DNA of 64,000 bases from Acidimicrobiales bacterium (GCA_014237715.1 JAAZZG010000004.1:124001-188000), one strand, 5' to 3'; counted from the stretch's first letter, positions 27,343-35,993 are shown. Notes: generated by a model not told the origin, from the sequence alone. Made by a program: numbers and translations.

Positions 27343-27968
27343 GCGGGCGACTCCAACAGGCCGAGGGCGGTCCGGAGATGGAGGCGGGCGCTGTCCAGGT
27401 CGCCGGACCGGACCAGGTCCAGAAGGTCGTCGTCGAGCGCCACTTCCCAGCGAGGGGATTCGGACGTTCCGTTGGCCGCCCGTAGTTCGTCGCGGGCCTC
27501 GGAGGCCAAGGAGACCACGGTGGCGTGTTCGGGGCCGACCGCGGTATCGATGGTGCGACGCAGCCAGGCGGCGACGGCTGGGCTACGGCCGTTGGTCGAC
27601 ACCGTGACCTGAAGGTCCTCGCGGGTAGTCACCGCAGGAAGGGTGAACGAACAGTGTTCGGGGTCGTCCGCGCTGTTCAGCCATACGTCGGCGGCCTCTG
27701 CGTCCCAGAAAACCTGACCATCGACCGTCGGGTCGCCGGTAGCCGTGACAGCCAGTCGGTACGAGGCCACCTCGCCCCGGCAGTAGGGCCGCTGGTGCCA
27801 GCGAACCCGGTGTTCGTCGGCGATCTCGTCGACGGCGTCGGGGGCCACCACGGTGATCTGTGCGCCGGCGGCCAGCAGACCCCGGACCTTGCGGGCGGCC
27901 ACCTGGCCGCCACCGACCACTAGGGCGCGGCGGCCGGTCAGGTCGAGATTGACCGGATACGGGCTCAC
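27339..27968 (-). CDS. Precorrin-2 dehydrogenase / sirohydrochlorin ferrochelatase (Met8/CysG-N)
   Basis: A 209-residue NAD-dependent enzyme that oxidises precorrin-2 to sirohydrochlorin and may insert iron. NLDLTGRRALVVGGGQVAARKVRGLLAAGA is the Rossmann opening. VWLNSADDPEHCSFTLPAV and LQVTVSTNGRSPAVAAWLRR are family segments; the conserved Asp needed for catalysis falls in SADDPE. It is a stand-alone version of the CysG N-terminal half. It starts at GTG 27968 within the stop of the cysH remnant (GTGA). The SUMT gene starts inside its own stop, so the series is translationally coupled. Confidence 0.9.
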
Positions 27969-28285
27969 CGGATTGGCGCTGGCAGGCGAGTTGGCGTTCG
28001 CCGGTTCAGTCCGCGTTCCGTCTTGCCGGGCCTGGTCCAGCGGCTACTCCAGGGGTCGTCGTGGTCGGTTGGGCGCTCGGTGCAGGGCCAGGATCCCACC
28101 GAGGCGCACCCTTGGTCGAGCAGGTCATTGCGGAGTACGTCGTTTCGGAAGACCTCCATCGGGTAGACGCCCTCGAAGCGGGCATTGGGGGCGTCGAGGT
28201 CAGGGATGCACGGGTATACGGGTGTGCCGTGTAGCCGGAGGAGGACAGGGGTGTCCGTAGCGGGCGGCATCGTGGTGGAGAGCAT
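27965..28285 (-). pseudogene. cysH: C-terminal remnant of PAPS/APS reductase (cysH)
   Basis: The 106-codon frame has no known N-terminal domain, but its second half matches the end of assimilatory PAPS/APS reductase. NDLLDQGCASVGSWPCT stands for the usual DQGYxSIGCxPCT, and WSSRWTRPGKTERGL for RSGRWxGxxKTECGLH. The catalytic Cys of KTECGLH is now Arg (a TGC to CGC change), the final His is Asn, and one Cys of the CxPC site is Ser. The PP-loop ATPase-fold half is missing upstream. The fragment still overlaps the next gene by four bases, so it may be translated merely to couple expression. It could be a repurposed small protein, but decay is the simpler reading. Confidence 0.6.
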
Positions 28286-28389
28286 GAGCGCAGCTGGAAA
28301 CCTGAGTGGTCTAGTCGGGATTGATGGCCAACCTATCGAGGCCCCGCGCTGGAAACACCACTAATATGATCGGAATAGTCGGATTTAGG

Positions 28390-28413
28390 AGATCCTTGCC
28401 ATTGCAGGGATCT
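28390..28413. repeat. Inverted repeat in the divergent gap before the siroheme operon
   Basis: AGATCCTTGC (28390-28399) and GCAGGGATCT (28404-28413) pair at 9 of 10 positions around a 4-base loop. It lies in the 202-base AT-richer gap (28286-28487) between the cysH remnant/siroheme operon and a small gene on the other strand. No T-run follows. It may be an operator or a short hairpin; nothing else was recognised in this gap. Confidence 0.5.
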
Positions 28414-28487
28414 TCATCGTGGGGATCGGCGAACGGATCACGCCGTCCGCGGCGATCCGATTTCGGAAACTGATGCAGACTGGTCCC

Positions 28488-28751
28488 ATGCGTCGCTCAA
28501 TCGATGACTACCCATTTGAAGAATCGGATTATCCACCGGACTACGAGGGTGACGAACTCACCCCCATCTCGTGGGCCGTGGGCATCAGCGACGACTACGC
28601 GGACGCCGAGCCACGGGTGATGTTGACCGTCGAGGAGGTCGGTCGCCCCGGACAGGGTCTCGTCGGGCACCTGTCTCCGGACATCGCCCGCCGTCTACGG
28701 GCCGCCATCCGCGACGCCCTGGCCGAGATCGGCGAGGAGCCGGGCCGCTAG
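28488..28751 (+). CDS. Small acidic conserved-looking protein, unknown function
   Basis: An 87-residue protein starting MRRSIDDYPFEESDYPPDYE. The ATG at 28473 in the same frame would add five residues. The sequence is strongly acidic, soluble, and without Cys or a signal peptide. ISWAVGISDDYADAEPRVML is followed by a predicted C-terminal helix (PDIARRLRAAIRDALAEIGE). I do not recognise a family. No good ribosome site precedes either ATG, and the upstream sequence is AT-rich, so a leaderless transcript is possible. It ends 11 bases from the convergent SET-domain gene. Confidence 0.65.
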   Translation: MRRSIDDYPFEESDYPPDYEGDELTPISWAVGISDDYADAEPRVMLTVEEVGRPGQGLVGHLSPDIARRLRAAIRDALAEIGEEPGR

Positions 28752-28762
28752 GTAATGGGTCG

Positions 28763-29275
28763 TCAGGTCTGGCTTCGGCGGATTCTGGCGGCTACGTGTT
28801 CCACGAAGAACCCGTCGTACCGGGCCTGGACGGCAGGGAGCCGCCAGTCGTCACCGGTGACGGTGCCCCGACACGCCGCCGTTCCGCAGCCACACTCCAG
28901 GCGGTAGTCGTCGGTTCGGGCCGTGCCGTAGTCATGACACAACTCCTCGTCGGCCGCGATGTCGCGCATGGCCACGTAGACCACCTGGCCACGGAAGCCG
29001 ACGTTGGCGTCACACGAGTGGTTGATTCGAATGGACGTCTCGTCCACCTCGGTGGCCGTACGGGGCGACAGGTAGAGGTCGTCGGCGATCTGAAGGCTCT
29101 GGTCGCCGATCTCGGCAGTGAGGCGAACCACCTCCGCGTGGTCGACGATGTGGCCGGCTTTTACGGCTACGACCTCCCCGGCGGCAATCGGTTCAAGGGC
29201 AAACACCCCGAGGCCGGCCACTGATCCGTCGCGGACCTCAACCTTGGGCGAACGCCAACAGCGGATGGGAGCCAC
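28763..29275 (-). CDS. SET-domain protein methyltransferase-like protein
   Basis: A 170-residue SET-domain protein from the GTG at 29275. The frame runs further back, but only into the preceding SDR gene. VRDGSVAGLGVFALEPIAAGEVV is the SET-N opening, SIRINHSCDANVGF the SAM-binding NHS motif, IAADEELCHDYG the conserved DYG motif, and CGCGTAACRG a post-SET cysteine cluster likely to bind zinc. Such lone SET proteins in bacteria are presumed lysine methyltransferases, but their targets are mostly unknown. It starts eight bases after the SDR stop on the same strand, so it may share the SDR's promoter and the operator at 30134. Confidence 0.85.
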   Translation of the reverse strand: MAPIRCWRSPKVEVRDGSVAGLGVFALEPIAAGEVVAVKAGHIVDHAEVVRLTAEIGDQSLQIADDLYLSPRTATEVDETSIRINHSCDANVGFRGQVVYVAMRDIAADEELCHDYGTARTDDYRLECGCGTAACRGTVTGDDWRLPAVQARYDGFFVEHVAARIRRSQT

Positions 29276-29283
29276 GGGTCCGG

Positions 29284-30099
29284 TCAGGCGCGCGCTGCGC
29301 CCAGGTAGGCCGGGCCCTCGCCCCCGCCGTGAACCTCCACGGAGGTGCCGGTGACCCACCGGGCCAATGGTGAGGCCAGAGCGAGGCAGATGTCGGCCAC
29401 ATCGGCTGGCTCACCCAGCCGACCGGCTGGGAGGTTGGCGGCCACTGCGGCCTGCCCCTCGTCGTCACCGTAAAAGGCGGCGGCCTCGTCGGTGACGATC
29501 ATCCCGACAGTGATGGCCACCACCCGGATGGCCGGTCCCCACTCATGGGCCAGCGTCCGGGTCATGTTCTCGAGACCGGCCTTGGCCGCCCCGTAGGCCA
29601 CGCCGAGTGGGTTGGGTCGCGTCCCACTCACCGACGAGATGTTGATGATCACTCCGCCACCGTCCTGGGTGGACATCGTGGGGTGCACGGCCTGGCAGAA
29701 CGTCATGGGCGCTGTGAGGTTCAGCGCGATGATCTTCTCGTTGAAGCGGGGCGACACGGTGGCCGAATCGGCCGGTGGTGCGCCACCGGCGTTGTTCACC
29801 AGCACATCGACTCGTCCCGACCTCTCCACAGTCGCGGCCACTACAGCGGCTACCTGCTCAGGATCACGTACGTCTGCCACCACGAAGGCGGCCTCCCGGG
29901 ATCCGTCTGTCGAGGTGATGGGCTCGTCAGGCGCGCTCCTCGCGCAGGTGACGACATCAGCTCCGGCATCGAGGAACGTGGCGGTGATCACACGACCCAG
30001 GCCCCGTGACCCGCCGGTGACCACCACCGACCGACCGGTGAAGTCCAGCGGGTCGGACGACTGGGTCGGAGGGGTCGGCGAGGGGGCCACGGAACGCAC
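29284..30099 (-). CDS. Short-chain dehydrogenase, divergent partner of the ipd operon
   Basis: A classical SDR of about 272 residues. The start is uncertain: GTG at 30099 or 30090 is preferred over the TTG at 30132. SVVVTGGSRGLGRVITATF, VLVNNAGGAPPADSATV, INISSVSGTRPNPLGVAYGA with Ser and YxxxK, and a C-terminal end in VTGTSVEVHGGG without the usual DGG are visible. It stands back to back with ipdA across an 88-base gap that contains the third operator palindrome. In mycobacteria, SDR genes Rv3548c/Rv3549c occupy a comparable place beside echA20-ipdA-ipdB, so a steroid-ring role is likely. Confidence 0.83.
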   Translation of the reverse strand: MRSVAPSPTPPTQSSDPLDFTGRSVVVTGGSRGLGRVITATFLDAGADVVTCARSAPDEPITSTDGSREAAFVVADVRDPEQVAAVVAATVERSGRVDVLVNNAGGAPPADSATVSPRFNEKIIALNLTAPMTFCQAVHPTMSTQDGGGVIINISSVSGTRPNPLGVAYGAAKAGLENMTRTLAHEWGPAIRVVAITVGMIVTDEAAAFYGDDEGQAAVAANLPAGRLGEPADVADICLALASPLARWVTGTSVEVHGGGEGPAYLGAARA

Positions 30100-30133
30100 G
30101 CTAACCGCCGGCCATCGTGACGGATCACACAAT

Positions 30134-30148
30134 CTGACGGACCGTCAG
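30134..30148. promoter_or_regulatory. Palindromic operator CTGACGGACCGTCAG, copy 3
   Basis: The perfect 15-base palindrome lies 39 bases before the ipdA GTG and 34 bases from the divergent SDR start, so one bound repressor could silence both directions. It agrees with copy 2 over 19 bases including flanks. Confidence 0.78.
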
Positions 30149-30187
30149 GGTTTCCGTGGCGGTCCCGACTCGCCTACCGTTGGCCGG

Positions 30188-31120
30188 GTGACTCCTCCCA
30201 GCCAACGCTCTTATGCACCCTCGACGCTTCCCGCCCCCGACGGACGCCCGGACAAGCGGATGACCGAGGACGACGTCGTCGCCCGGCTGTCCAGCGGTAT
30301 GACCATCGGCATCGGAGGCTGGGGCTCACGCCGCAAGCCCATGTCGCTGGTCCGGGCCATCGCCCGCAGCGAACTCACCGACCTGACCATCGTCTGCTAC
30401 GGCGGCCCCGAGGTAGGGATCCTCTCGACACTCGGCAAGGTCCGGCGGGCCGTCTACGGCTTCGTGTCGCTCGACTCCATCCCGTTGGAACCACACTTCC
30501 GCCAGGCCCGCCAGCAGGGGACCATCGAGGTCACGGAACTGGACGAGGGAGCCTTCTACCTCGGCCTCCTGGCGGCCGCCCATCGGGTGCCCTTTTATCC
30601 GACACGGGCCGGACTGGGCAGCGACATGATGCTGATGAACCCCGATCTGGCCACCGTCACCTCGCCCTATCCGGACGCCGACGGTGTCCACGAGGACCTG
30701 GTGGCCATTCCGGCCTTCCAGTTGGATGCCTCCCTGATCCACATGAACCGGGCCGATGCGGCCGGAAACGGCCAGTTCCTCGGTCCCGACCTCTACTTCG
30801 ATGACCTGTTCGCCAAGGCGGCGACGTCCACCTACCTGTCGTGCGAGAAGGTGATCGCAACCGGCGACCTGCTCGCCGAGGGATCCCTCCACACCCTCAA
30901 GATTCCACGGCTCTTCGTGGATGGCGTCGTCGAGTCGCCCCGGGGCGCCCACTTCACCGAATGCCCACCCGACTACGGGCGCGACGAGGCGTTCCAGCGG
31001 GTGTACGCGGCCACCGCCAAGGATCCCGAGGCGTGGCGGGCCTTCGTGGATCGCTGGTTGGAGGCGCCCAGTCACGCCGAGTACCTCGAGCGGCTTGATG
31101 CCGAGGGAGAGGGGGCCTGA
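30188..31120 (+). CDS. ipdA: IpdA-like CoA-transferase-fold hydrolase, alpha subunit (steroid ring opening)
   Basis: A 310-residue alpha subunit of the class I CoA-transferase fold, matching mycobacterial IpdA (Rv3551) in PDKRMTEDDVVARLSSGMTI, GIGGWGSRRKPMSLVRAI, VCYGGPEVGIL, YGFVSLDSIP and HFTECPPDYGRDEAFQR. IpdAB hydrolyses the carbon ring of COCHEA-CoA, opening the last ring of the steroid nucleus. The PDKR motif lies before the internal ATG at 30260, so the GTG at 30188 is the better start. ipdB begins one base after the stop. The operator lies immediately upstream. Confidence 0.87.
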   Translation: MTPPSQRSYAPSTLPAPDGRPDKRMTEDDVVARLSSGMTIGIGGWGSRRKPMSLVRAIARSELTDLTIVCYGGPEVGILSTLGKVRRAVYGFVSLDSIPLEPHFRQARQQGTIEVTELDEGAFYLGLLAAAHRVPFYPTRAGLGSDMMLMNPDLATVTSPYPDADGVHEDLVAIPAFQLDASLIHMNRADAAGNGQFLGPDLYFDDLFAKAATSTYLSCEKVIATGDLLAEGSLHTLKIPRLFVDGVVESPRGAHFTECPPDYGRDEAFQRVYAATAKDPEAWRAFVDRWLEAPSHAEYLERLDAEGEGA

Positions 31121-31121
31121 G

Positions 31122-31928
31122 ATGGCCGACCTCAAGCCCGACGCCAACCAACCAGAAGAGGCGACCATCGACGAGATCTGTGCGGTGGCCATTGCCGAGG
31201 CCTTTCGTGGTGACGGCGAGATCCTCTGCAACCCGATCGGCACCACGCCGATCATCGGTGGACGACTGGCCAGAGCCACCTTCGAACCGGCCATGGTGAT
31301 GACCGACGCCGTGTCGGTGCTGGCCGCCAACCCGTTGCCGGTGGGTGACGACAACGCCGAACGCCTGGTCGAGGCCTGGATGCCCTACCGCGACATGTTC
31401 GACGTGGTCTGGTCAGGTCGCCGCCACATAGTCATGGGCGCCAGCCAGATCGATGCCCACGGCAACCAGAACCTGGCGGCCATCGGTGACTGGCGACGGC
31501 CCAAGGCTCAGCTCCTGGGCCTGCGTGGCGCACCGGGCAACCTGATCAACCACGCCACCACCTACTGGGTTCCCAACCACTCGACCCGATCGTTCGTGCT
31601 CAGCGTGGACGTGGTGTCGGGTCCGGGCTACGACCGGGTGGCACCCCTGTCGGCAGCCATCCGGGCCAGCCACGAGATCCGCCGGGTGGTATCCAACCTG
31701 GCCGTGATGGACTTCGAATCCAGTGGATCGGGCGATGAGCCCCGCCGGATGCGGCTGCGATCGGTGCATCCCGGCGTGACGGTCGATGAGGTGGTCGAGG
31801 CCACCGGCTTCGAGCTGGCCGTGCCCGACGAGGTCCCCGAGAGTCGACTGCCGACCGGCGAGGAACTCCACCTCATCCGTGAGGTGCTCGACCCCCAGGG
31901 CTACCGCAAGGCCGAGTTCGGCGGTTGA
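31122..31928 (+). CDS. ipdB: IpdB-like CoA-transferase-fold hydrolase, beta subunit
   Basis: The 268-residue beta subunit partner of IpdA. It starts at the ATG at 31122, one base after the ipdA stop. FRGDGEILCNPIGTTPIIGG, VMTDAVSVLAANPLP, FDVVWSGRRHIVMGASQID, GNQNLAAIGDW and LLGLRGAPGNLINHATTYWV are characteristic of the IpdB/Rv3552 group. The two subunits form the ring-opening hydrolase, which retains the fold of glutaconate CoA-transferases. Expression is coupled to ipdA, and ipdC follows two bases after the stop. The assignment comes from motif recall and the conserved A-B-C order. Confidence 0.88.
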   Translation: MADLKPDANQPEEATIDEICAVAIAEAFRGDGEILCNPIGTTPIIGGRLARATFEPAMVMTDAVSVLAANPLPVGDDNAERLVEAWMPYRDMFDVVWSGRRHIVMGASQIDAHGNQNLAAIGDWRRPKAQLLGLRGAPGNLINHATTYWVPNHSTRSFVLSVDVVSGPGYDRVAPLSAAIRASHEIRRVVSNLAVMDFESSGSGDEPRRMRLRSVHPGVTVDEVVEATGFELAVPDEVPESRLPTGEELHLIREVLDPQGYRKAEFGG

Positions 31929-31930
31929 CC

Positions 31931-33049
31931 ATGGAGTGGCCGAACTCGGATCCCACGCCGGCTGACCGGCGCCTGCACACCCCGTTCTGTGACCTGGTCG
32001 GAGTCCGGTATCCGATCGTCCAGACGGGCATGGGCTGGGTGGCCGGCTCACGGCTGACGGCGGCCACTGCACAGGCCGGCGGGCTGGGAATCATCGCCGC
32101 AGCCCCCATGACGTACGACCAGATGGTCGACGCCATTGCCGAGGTCCGTGCCGCCACCGACGAACCGTTCGGGGTGAACCTACGGACCGACGCCGCCGAC
32201 GTGGATCGACGGGTCGATTGCCTGATCGCTGAAGGCGTGCGGGTGGCCTCGTTCGCCCAGGCTCCGGGGCAGGCCATCGTGGAACGCCTCAAGGAGGCCG
32301 GGGTGGTCGTCATCCCGACCATCGGCGCGGCCCGCCATGCCGCAAAGGTCGCCGAATGGGGTGTGGACGCGGTGATTGCCCAGGGCGCCGAGGGCGGTGG
32401 ACATACCGGTCTGGTGCCCACCTCGATCCTCGTCCCCCAGGTGCTCGACGCCCTAGAGGGCAGCGGCGTGGCCCTGGTGGCCGCCGGTGGATTCACCGAC
32501 GGGCGTGGCCTGGCTGCCGCCCTGGCCTGGGGTGCAGACGCGGTGGCCATGGGCACCCGCTTCCTGCTCACTACCGACAGCGACGTCCCCGACGAGGTCA
32601 AGTCCGTGTACCTGGCCACGCCGGTCACCGGAACGGTGGTCACCCGGGCCGTCGACGGTGCGCCGCAACGGGTGGTGGCCACCGACGTGGTGGCCCGACT
32701 GGAGCGGTCCCGCGTGCTGGCCTTCCCTAGGGCAGCCCTGAACGCCCTCCGGTTCCGACGACTCACGTCCACCCCGCTACGCGAGCTGCTGGCCGAGGGG
32801 CTACGCATGAAGCGATCGTCGGAGATGACGTGGAGCCAGGTGGCCATGGCCGCCAACGCCCCGATGCTGACCCGGGCCACCATGGTCGAGGGCCGCTCCG
32901 AGGTGGGGATCCTCCCGACCGGTCAGGGGGTTGGCGCCATTGCCGAACTCCCGACGTGTGCCGAGTTGATCGACCGCACGGTGGCCGAGGCCACCGCGGC
33001 CCTTGATCGGTTGACCGGCCGGGGAGTCGACCCGGCTGTGGGGGAGTGA
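31931..33049 (+). CDS. ipdC: IpdC-like FMN oxidoreductase (nitronate monooxygenase fold)
   Basis: A 372-residue TIM-barrel flavoprotein of the 2-nitropropane dioxygenase family. CDLVGVRYPIVQTGMGWVAG, TAQAGGLGIIAAAPMTYDQM, VDAVIAQGAEGGGHTG and AAGGFTDGRGLAAALAWGAD bind FMN. Standing directly after ipdAB it matches IpdC (Rv3553), a reductase acting on a bicyclic-ring CoA intermediate of steroid C/D-ring breakdown. It starts at ATG 31931, two bases after the ipdB stop; a TTG at 31925 is less likely. The acyl-CoA dehydrogenase follows in 4-base overlap or 5-base spacing, depending on its start. Confidence 0.83.
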   Translation: MEWPNSDPTPADRRLHTPFCDLVGVRYPIVQTGMGWVAGSRLTAATAQAGGLGIIAAAPMTYDQMVDAIAEVRAATDEPFGVNLRTDAADVDRRVDCLIAEGVRVASFAQAPGQAIVERLKEAGVVVIPTIGAARHAAKVAEWGVDAVIAQGAEGGGHTGLVPTSILVPQVLDALEGSGVALVAAGGFTDGRGLAAALAWGADAVAMGTRFLLTTDSDVPDEVKSVYLATPVTGTVVTRAVDGAPQRVVATDVVARLERSRVLAFPRAALNALRFRRLTSTPLRELLAEGLRMKRSSEMTWSQVAMAANAPMLTRATMVEGRSEVGILPTGQGVGAIAELPTCAELIDRTVAEATAALDRLTGRGVDPAVGE

Positions 33050-33054
33050 CCACC

Positions 33055-34224
33055 ATGGACCTCGACTTCACACCCGGCCAGATGGCCTTCCGTGACGAGG
33101 TGCGGGGCTGGCTGGCCGAAAACCTCCCCGCCGAACCGCTTCCCTCCCTGGACACCCCGGAGGGATTTGAGCTCCACCGCGAATGGGAGGGCGTGCTGCA
33201 CGAGGCTCGCTGGTCGGTGGTGGCGTGGCCCGAGGCCTACGGCGGTCGGGACGCCGGCCTCGTGGAGTGGCTGCTGTTCGAAGAGGAGTACTACCGGTCG
33301 GGCGCACCGGGTCGGGTCAACACCAACGGGATCAGCCTCCTGGGGCCGACCCTGTACGCCTTCGGGACGGCGAAACAACAGGACCGCTTCCTGCCCCGGA
33401 TGGCCTCCGGAGAGGAGATCTGGGCCCAGGGCTGGTCGGAGCCCGACTCGGGAAGCGACCTGGCGTCCATCTCCACCAAGGGCATCCGCGACGGTGAGTG
33501 GTTCGTGCTGGACGGTCAGAAGACGTGGTGTTCGCGTGGCGCATGGGCCGATTGGATGTTCTGCATCGTGCGGACCGACCCCGACTCCGAACGCCACCGC
33601 GGCCTCTCGTACCTGTTGGTACCAGCCGACGCCGAAGGCCTCGAGCGGCGTCCGGTCGGTCGTCTCGACGGCGAGCCGGCGTTCGCCGAACTGTTCTTCG
33701 ACGGGTGCCGGGTGCACGAGTCGAACCTCCTGGGCGGCGAGGGTGAGGGTTGGAACGTCGCCATGGCCACCACGTCCAGCGAGCGGGGCCTGAACCTCCG
33801 GGCGCCCGGCCGATTCCTGGCCGCAGCGGACCGTCTGGCCGACCTCTACCGTGAGTTGTTGGAGACAGGATCTTCCGACGAGGGCCTGTTGGACGAGGTG
33901 GTCCGGGCATGGATCGGCGCACAGGCCTACCGGTGGCAGACGTACCGCACGGCCGCCCACCTGACGGGCGGTGGCGAACTGGGTGCGGCATCGTCGATGG
34001 GCAAGGTCTTCTGGTCCGAGTTGGACGTCGAGTTGCACGCCACAGCGCTGCGCCTGCTCGGTGAGCGGGGCGAGCTGGTCGACGCGCCGGCCGGACCGGA
34101 ATTGCCGGGGGCCGACTGGATGTCGGGCTACCTGTTCAGCTTGTCGGGTCCGATCTACGCCGGCACCAACGAGATCCAGCGCAACATCATCGCCGAGCGG
34201 GTGCTCGGCCTCCCTCGGAAGTAG
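33055..34224 (+). CDS. Acyl-CoA dehydrogenase, FadE30/IpdE1-like
   Basis: A full-size (389 residues) FAD-dependent acyl-CoA dehydrogenase. LDFTPGQMAFRDEVRGWLAE opens it. WAQGWSEPDSGSDLASISTK is the FAD/substrate segment, FVLDGQKTWCSRGAWADWMF the next conserved block, and GTNEIQRNIIAERVLGLPRK the C-terminal signature. In mycobacteria the IpdE1-IpdE2 (FadE30-FadE33) heterodimer desaturates a C/D-ring CoA intermediate. Position after ipdC and a second, weaker ACAD next to it support the same arrangement. The ATG at 33055 is preferred over the GTG at 33046 that overlaps ipdC. Confidence 0.87.
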   Translation: MDLDFTPGQMAFRDEVRGWLAENLPAEPLPSLDTPEGFELHREWEGVLHEARWSVVAWPEAYGGRDAGLVEWLLFEEEYYRSGAPGRVNTNGISLLGPTLYAFGTAKQQDRFLPRMASGEEIWAQGWSEPDSGSDLASISTKGIRDGEWFVLDGQKTWCSRGAWADWMFCIVRTDPDSERHRGLSYLLVPADAEGLERRPVGRLDGEPAFAELFFDGCRVHESNLLGGEGEGWNVAMATTSSERGLNLRAPGRFLAAADRLADLYRELLETGSSDEGLLDEVVRAWIGAQAYRWQTYRTAAHLTGGGELGAASSMGKVFWSELDVELHATALRLLGERGELVDAPAGPELPGADWMSGYLFSLSGPIYAGTNEIQRNIIAERVLGLPRK

Positions 34225-34234
34225 CGGCACCACT

Positions 34235-35299
34235 ATGGACTTCACGCTGGGCGGGGACCGGACGCTATTCGCGGAGACCCTGCGAAACATTCTCGACGAC
34301 GTCTGCACCGCAGACGCCGTCCGGGCCTCGTGGAATGACCCGGCGGGGGCCGTCGACGGGCTCTGGGCGACATTGGCCGAGACTGGCGTCCTGGGACTCG
34401 CCGCGCCCGAGGCCCATGGTGGTCTGGGGATGGACGAGGTCGACCAGGTGCTCCTGCTTGAGGAACTGGGCCGGGCGGCCTGCCCGGACCCGGTGGTCGA
34501 ACACTCAGCGGTCGCCGTGCCGTTGCTCCGTGACCTGGCATCCACCGCCCTGCAGGAGGAGTGGCTGGGCCGGGCCGTCGAGGGTTCGGCGGTGCTCACC
34601 GCCGGCTCGCCGGCTGGCGACCCAGGGCGGCCTCTGGTGTTGGCTGGTGCTCGGGCGGACCTGGTGATCCTCGTCGTCGACGGAGCGCTCCACGCCGTAC
34701 CGGCCGCCTCGGTCTCGGGTCAGGCTCGCTACAGCGTCGACGGCTCCCGACGCCTGACCGAGGTCATCGTGGACGTATCGGCCGACACCCTGGTATCCGT
34801 CGATCCTGAGGCCGTGTCCGCGCTGTGGGACCGGGGTTCTTGGGCCGCGGCGGCTCAGGCCGTGGGGGTGGCCCAGCGGCTGCTCGACCTGACGGTGGCC
34901 TACGTGTCCGAACGGGAGCAGTTCGGTCGACCGGTCGGAGTGAACCAGGCCGTCAAGCACCACTGTTCGAACATGGCCATCGCCATTGAGTTCGCCCGCC
35001 CCATGGTGCAGACCGCCGCCTGGGCACTTTCCACCGGTCGGATGCCGGAAGGGACAGTGCCACCGGGGGCGACCGACGGCGGTCCGTCGACCGCGGCGTC
35101 CATGGCCAAGGCCCTGGCATCAGAAGCCGTCGACCTCGCCTGCCGCTCGGCGCTGCAGTGCCACGGAGCCATCGGCTACACGATCGAATACGACCTGCAG
35201 CTCTGGTTGAAGCGGGGCTGGGCCCTATCCGCGTCGTGGGGCGATGCCCGCCGCCACCGTCGTCGTATCGCTCACGGTCTGGGACTGGTCTCCGCATGA
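34235..35299 (+). CDS. Acyl-CoA dehydrogenase-like partner, FadE33/IpdE2-like
   Basis: A 354-residue acyl-CoA dehydrogenase homolog, shorter and more divergent than the preceding one. LAAPEAHGGLGMDEVDQVLL, AVGVAQRLLDLTVAYVSERE, QFGRPVGVNQAVKHHCSNMA and SALQCHGAIGYTIEYDLQLW are recognisable. The central FAD/substrate block is weak. Small divergent ACADs of this kind form alpha2-beta2 heterotetramers with a neighbour in steroid catabolism. The start ATG at 34235 lies 10 bases after the first ACAD. The frame itself opens much earlier, inside that gene. Confidence 0.85.
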   Translation: MDFTLGGDRTLFAETLRNILDDVCTADAVRASWNDPAGAVDGLWATLAETGVLGLAAPEAHGGLGMDEVDQVLLLEELGRAACPDPVVEHSAVAVPLLRDLASTALQEEWLGRAVEGSAVLTAGSPAGDPGRPLVLAGARADLVILVVDGALHAVPAASVSGQARYSVDGSRRLTEVIVDVSADTLVSVDPEAVSALWDRGSWAAAAQAVGVAQRLLDLTVAYVSEREQFGRPVGVNQAVKHHCSNMAIAIEFARPMVQTAAWALSTGRMPEGTVPPGATDGGPSTAASMAKALASEAVDLACRSALQCHGAIGYTIEYDLQLWLKRGWALSASWGDARRHRRRIAHGLGLVSA

Positions 35300-35309
35300 C
35301 GGCCCAGCG

Positions 35310-35993
35310 ATGACGGCGTCGCCTGATGATTCCTGTCGGGAGGCCGGCGTTGACCTGGCCGACGAGGTGCGGGCTCTGGTCGCTGATGTGAATCGCCTCG
35401 CTCCCGGTGTCGACGGCCTTTTGGAGGCTCGTCGGTTGGTGTCCGAGGCCCGACAGATGCTCGAGGGTCCGGTGCGCCGCCGTTGGTACGAGGTTCCGGT
35501 CGATGAGATCGACGAGGACTTGGAAGCCCGGTTGCGGACCGAAGCGGGCGACCACAGTCTCTTCCGGGGTCGCCGCAACCCCTTGGCGCCGCCACTGGTG
35601 GTGTCCAGCGAATCCGACGATGACGGCCCTTTCGTGACGGGCTCGGTCCGTCTCGACCGATGCCGGGAGGGGCCACCGGAACGCCTCCACGGTGGTTATC
35701 TGGCCGGTCTGTTCGATGACGTGCTGAGCGGAGTCCCATCGCTCGTTGACATGGGGCCGACGGTCACGGCCCGACTGGCCATCCGTTACCGACGCGCCAC
35801 GCCGCTCGACGTCGACCTCCGGTTCGAGGCGCGGGTGGTTCGTCATTCCGGACGGCGCCTGGTGGCTCGTGCACGCTGCGTGGCCCCCGGCGGGGACCGG
35901 GCGACGGCCGAGGCCGAGGCACTCTTCGTAGCCGTGCCGGCCCGCTCCCAGGAAGGGCGTCCCGGGGAGGGCAGCCTCCGGGGGGACGGGTGA
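35310..35993 (+). CDS. Hotdog-fold thioesterase superfamily protein
   Basis: A 227-residue protein whose C-terminal half is a PaaI/4HBT hotdog domain: PPERLHGGYLAGLFDDVLSG carries the HGG catalytic segment. The strands PTVTARLAIRYRRATPLDVD and RLVARARCVAPGGDRATAEA follow. An N-terminal helical region of about 100 residues (ALVADVNRLAPGVDGLLEAR) is unusual for the family. It probably hydrolyses an acyl-CoA. The ATG at 35310 is ten bases after the ACAD stop. The following phosphatase begins inside its stop (GTGA). Confidence 0.78.
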   Translation: MTASPDDSCREAGVDLADEVRALVADVNRLAPGVDGLLEARRLVSEARQMLEGPVRRRWYEVPVDEIDEDLEARLRTEAGDHSLFRGRRNPLAPPLVVSSESDDDGPFVTGSVRLDRCREGPPERLHGGYLAGLFDDVLSGVPSLVDMGPTVTARLAIRYRRATPLDVDLRFEARVVRHSGRRLVARARCVAPGGDRATAEAEALFVAVPARSQEGRPGEGSLRGDG

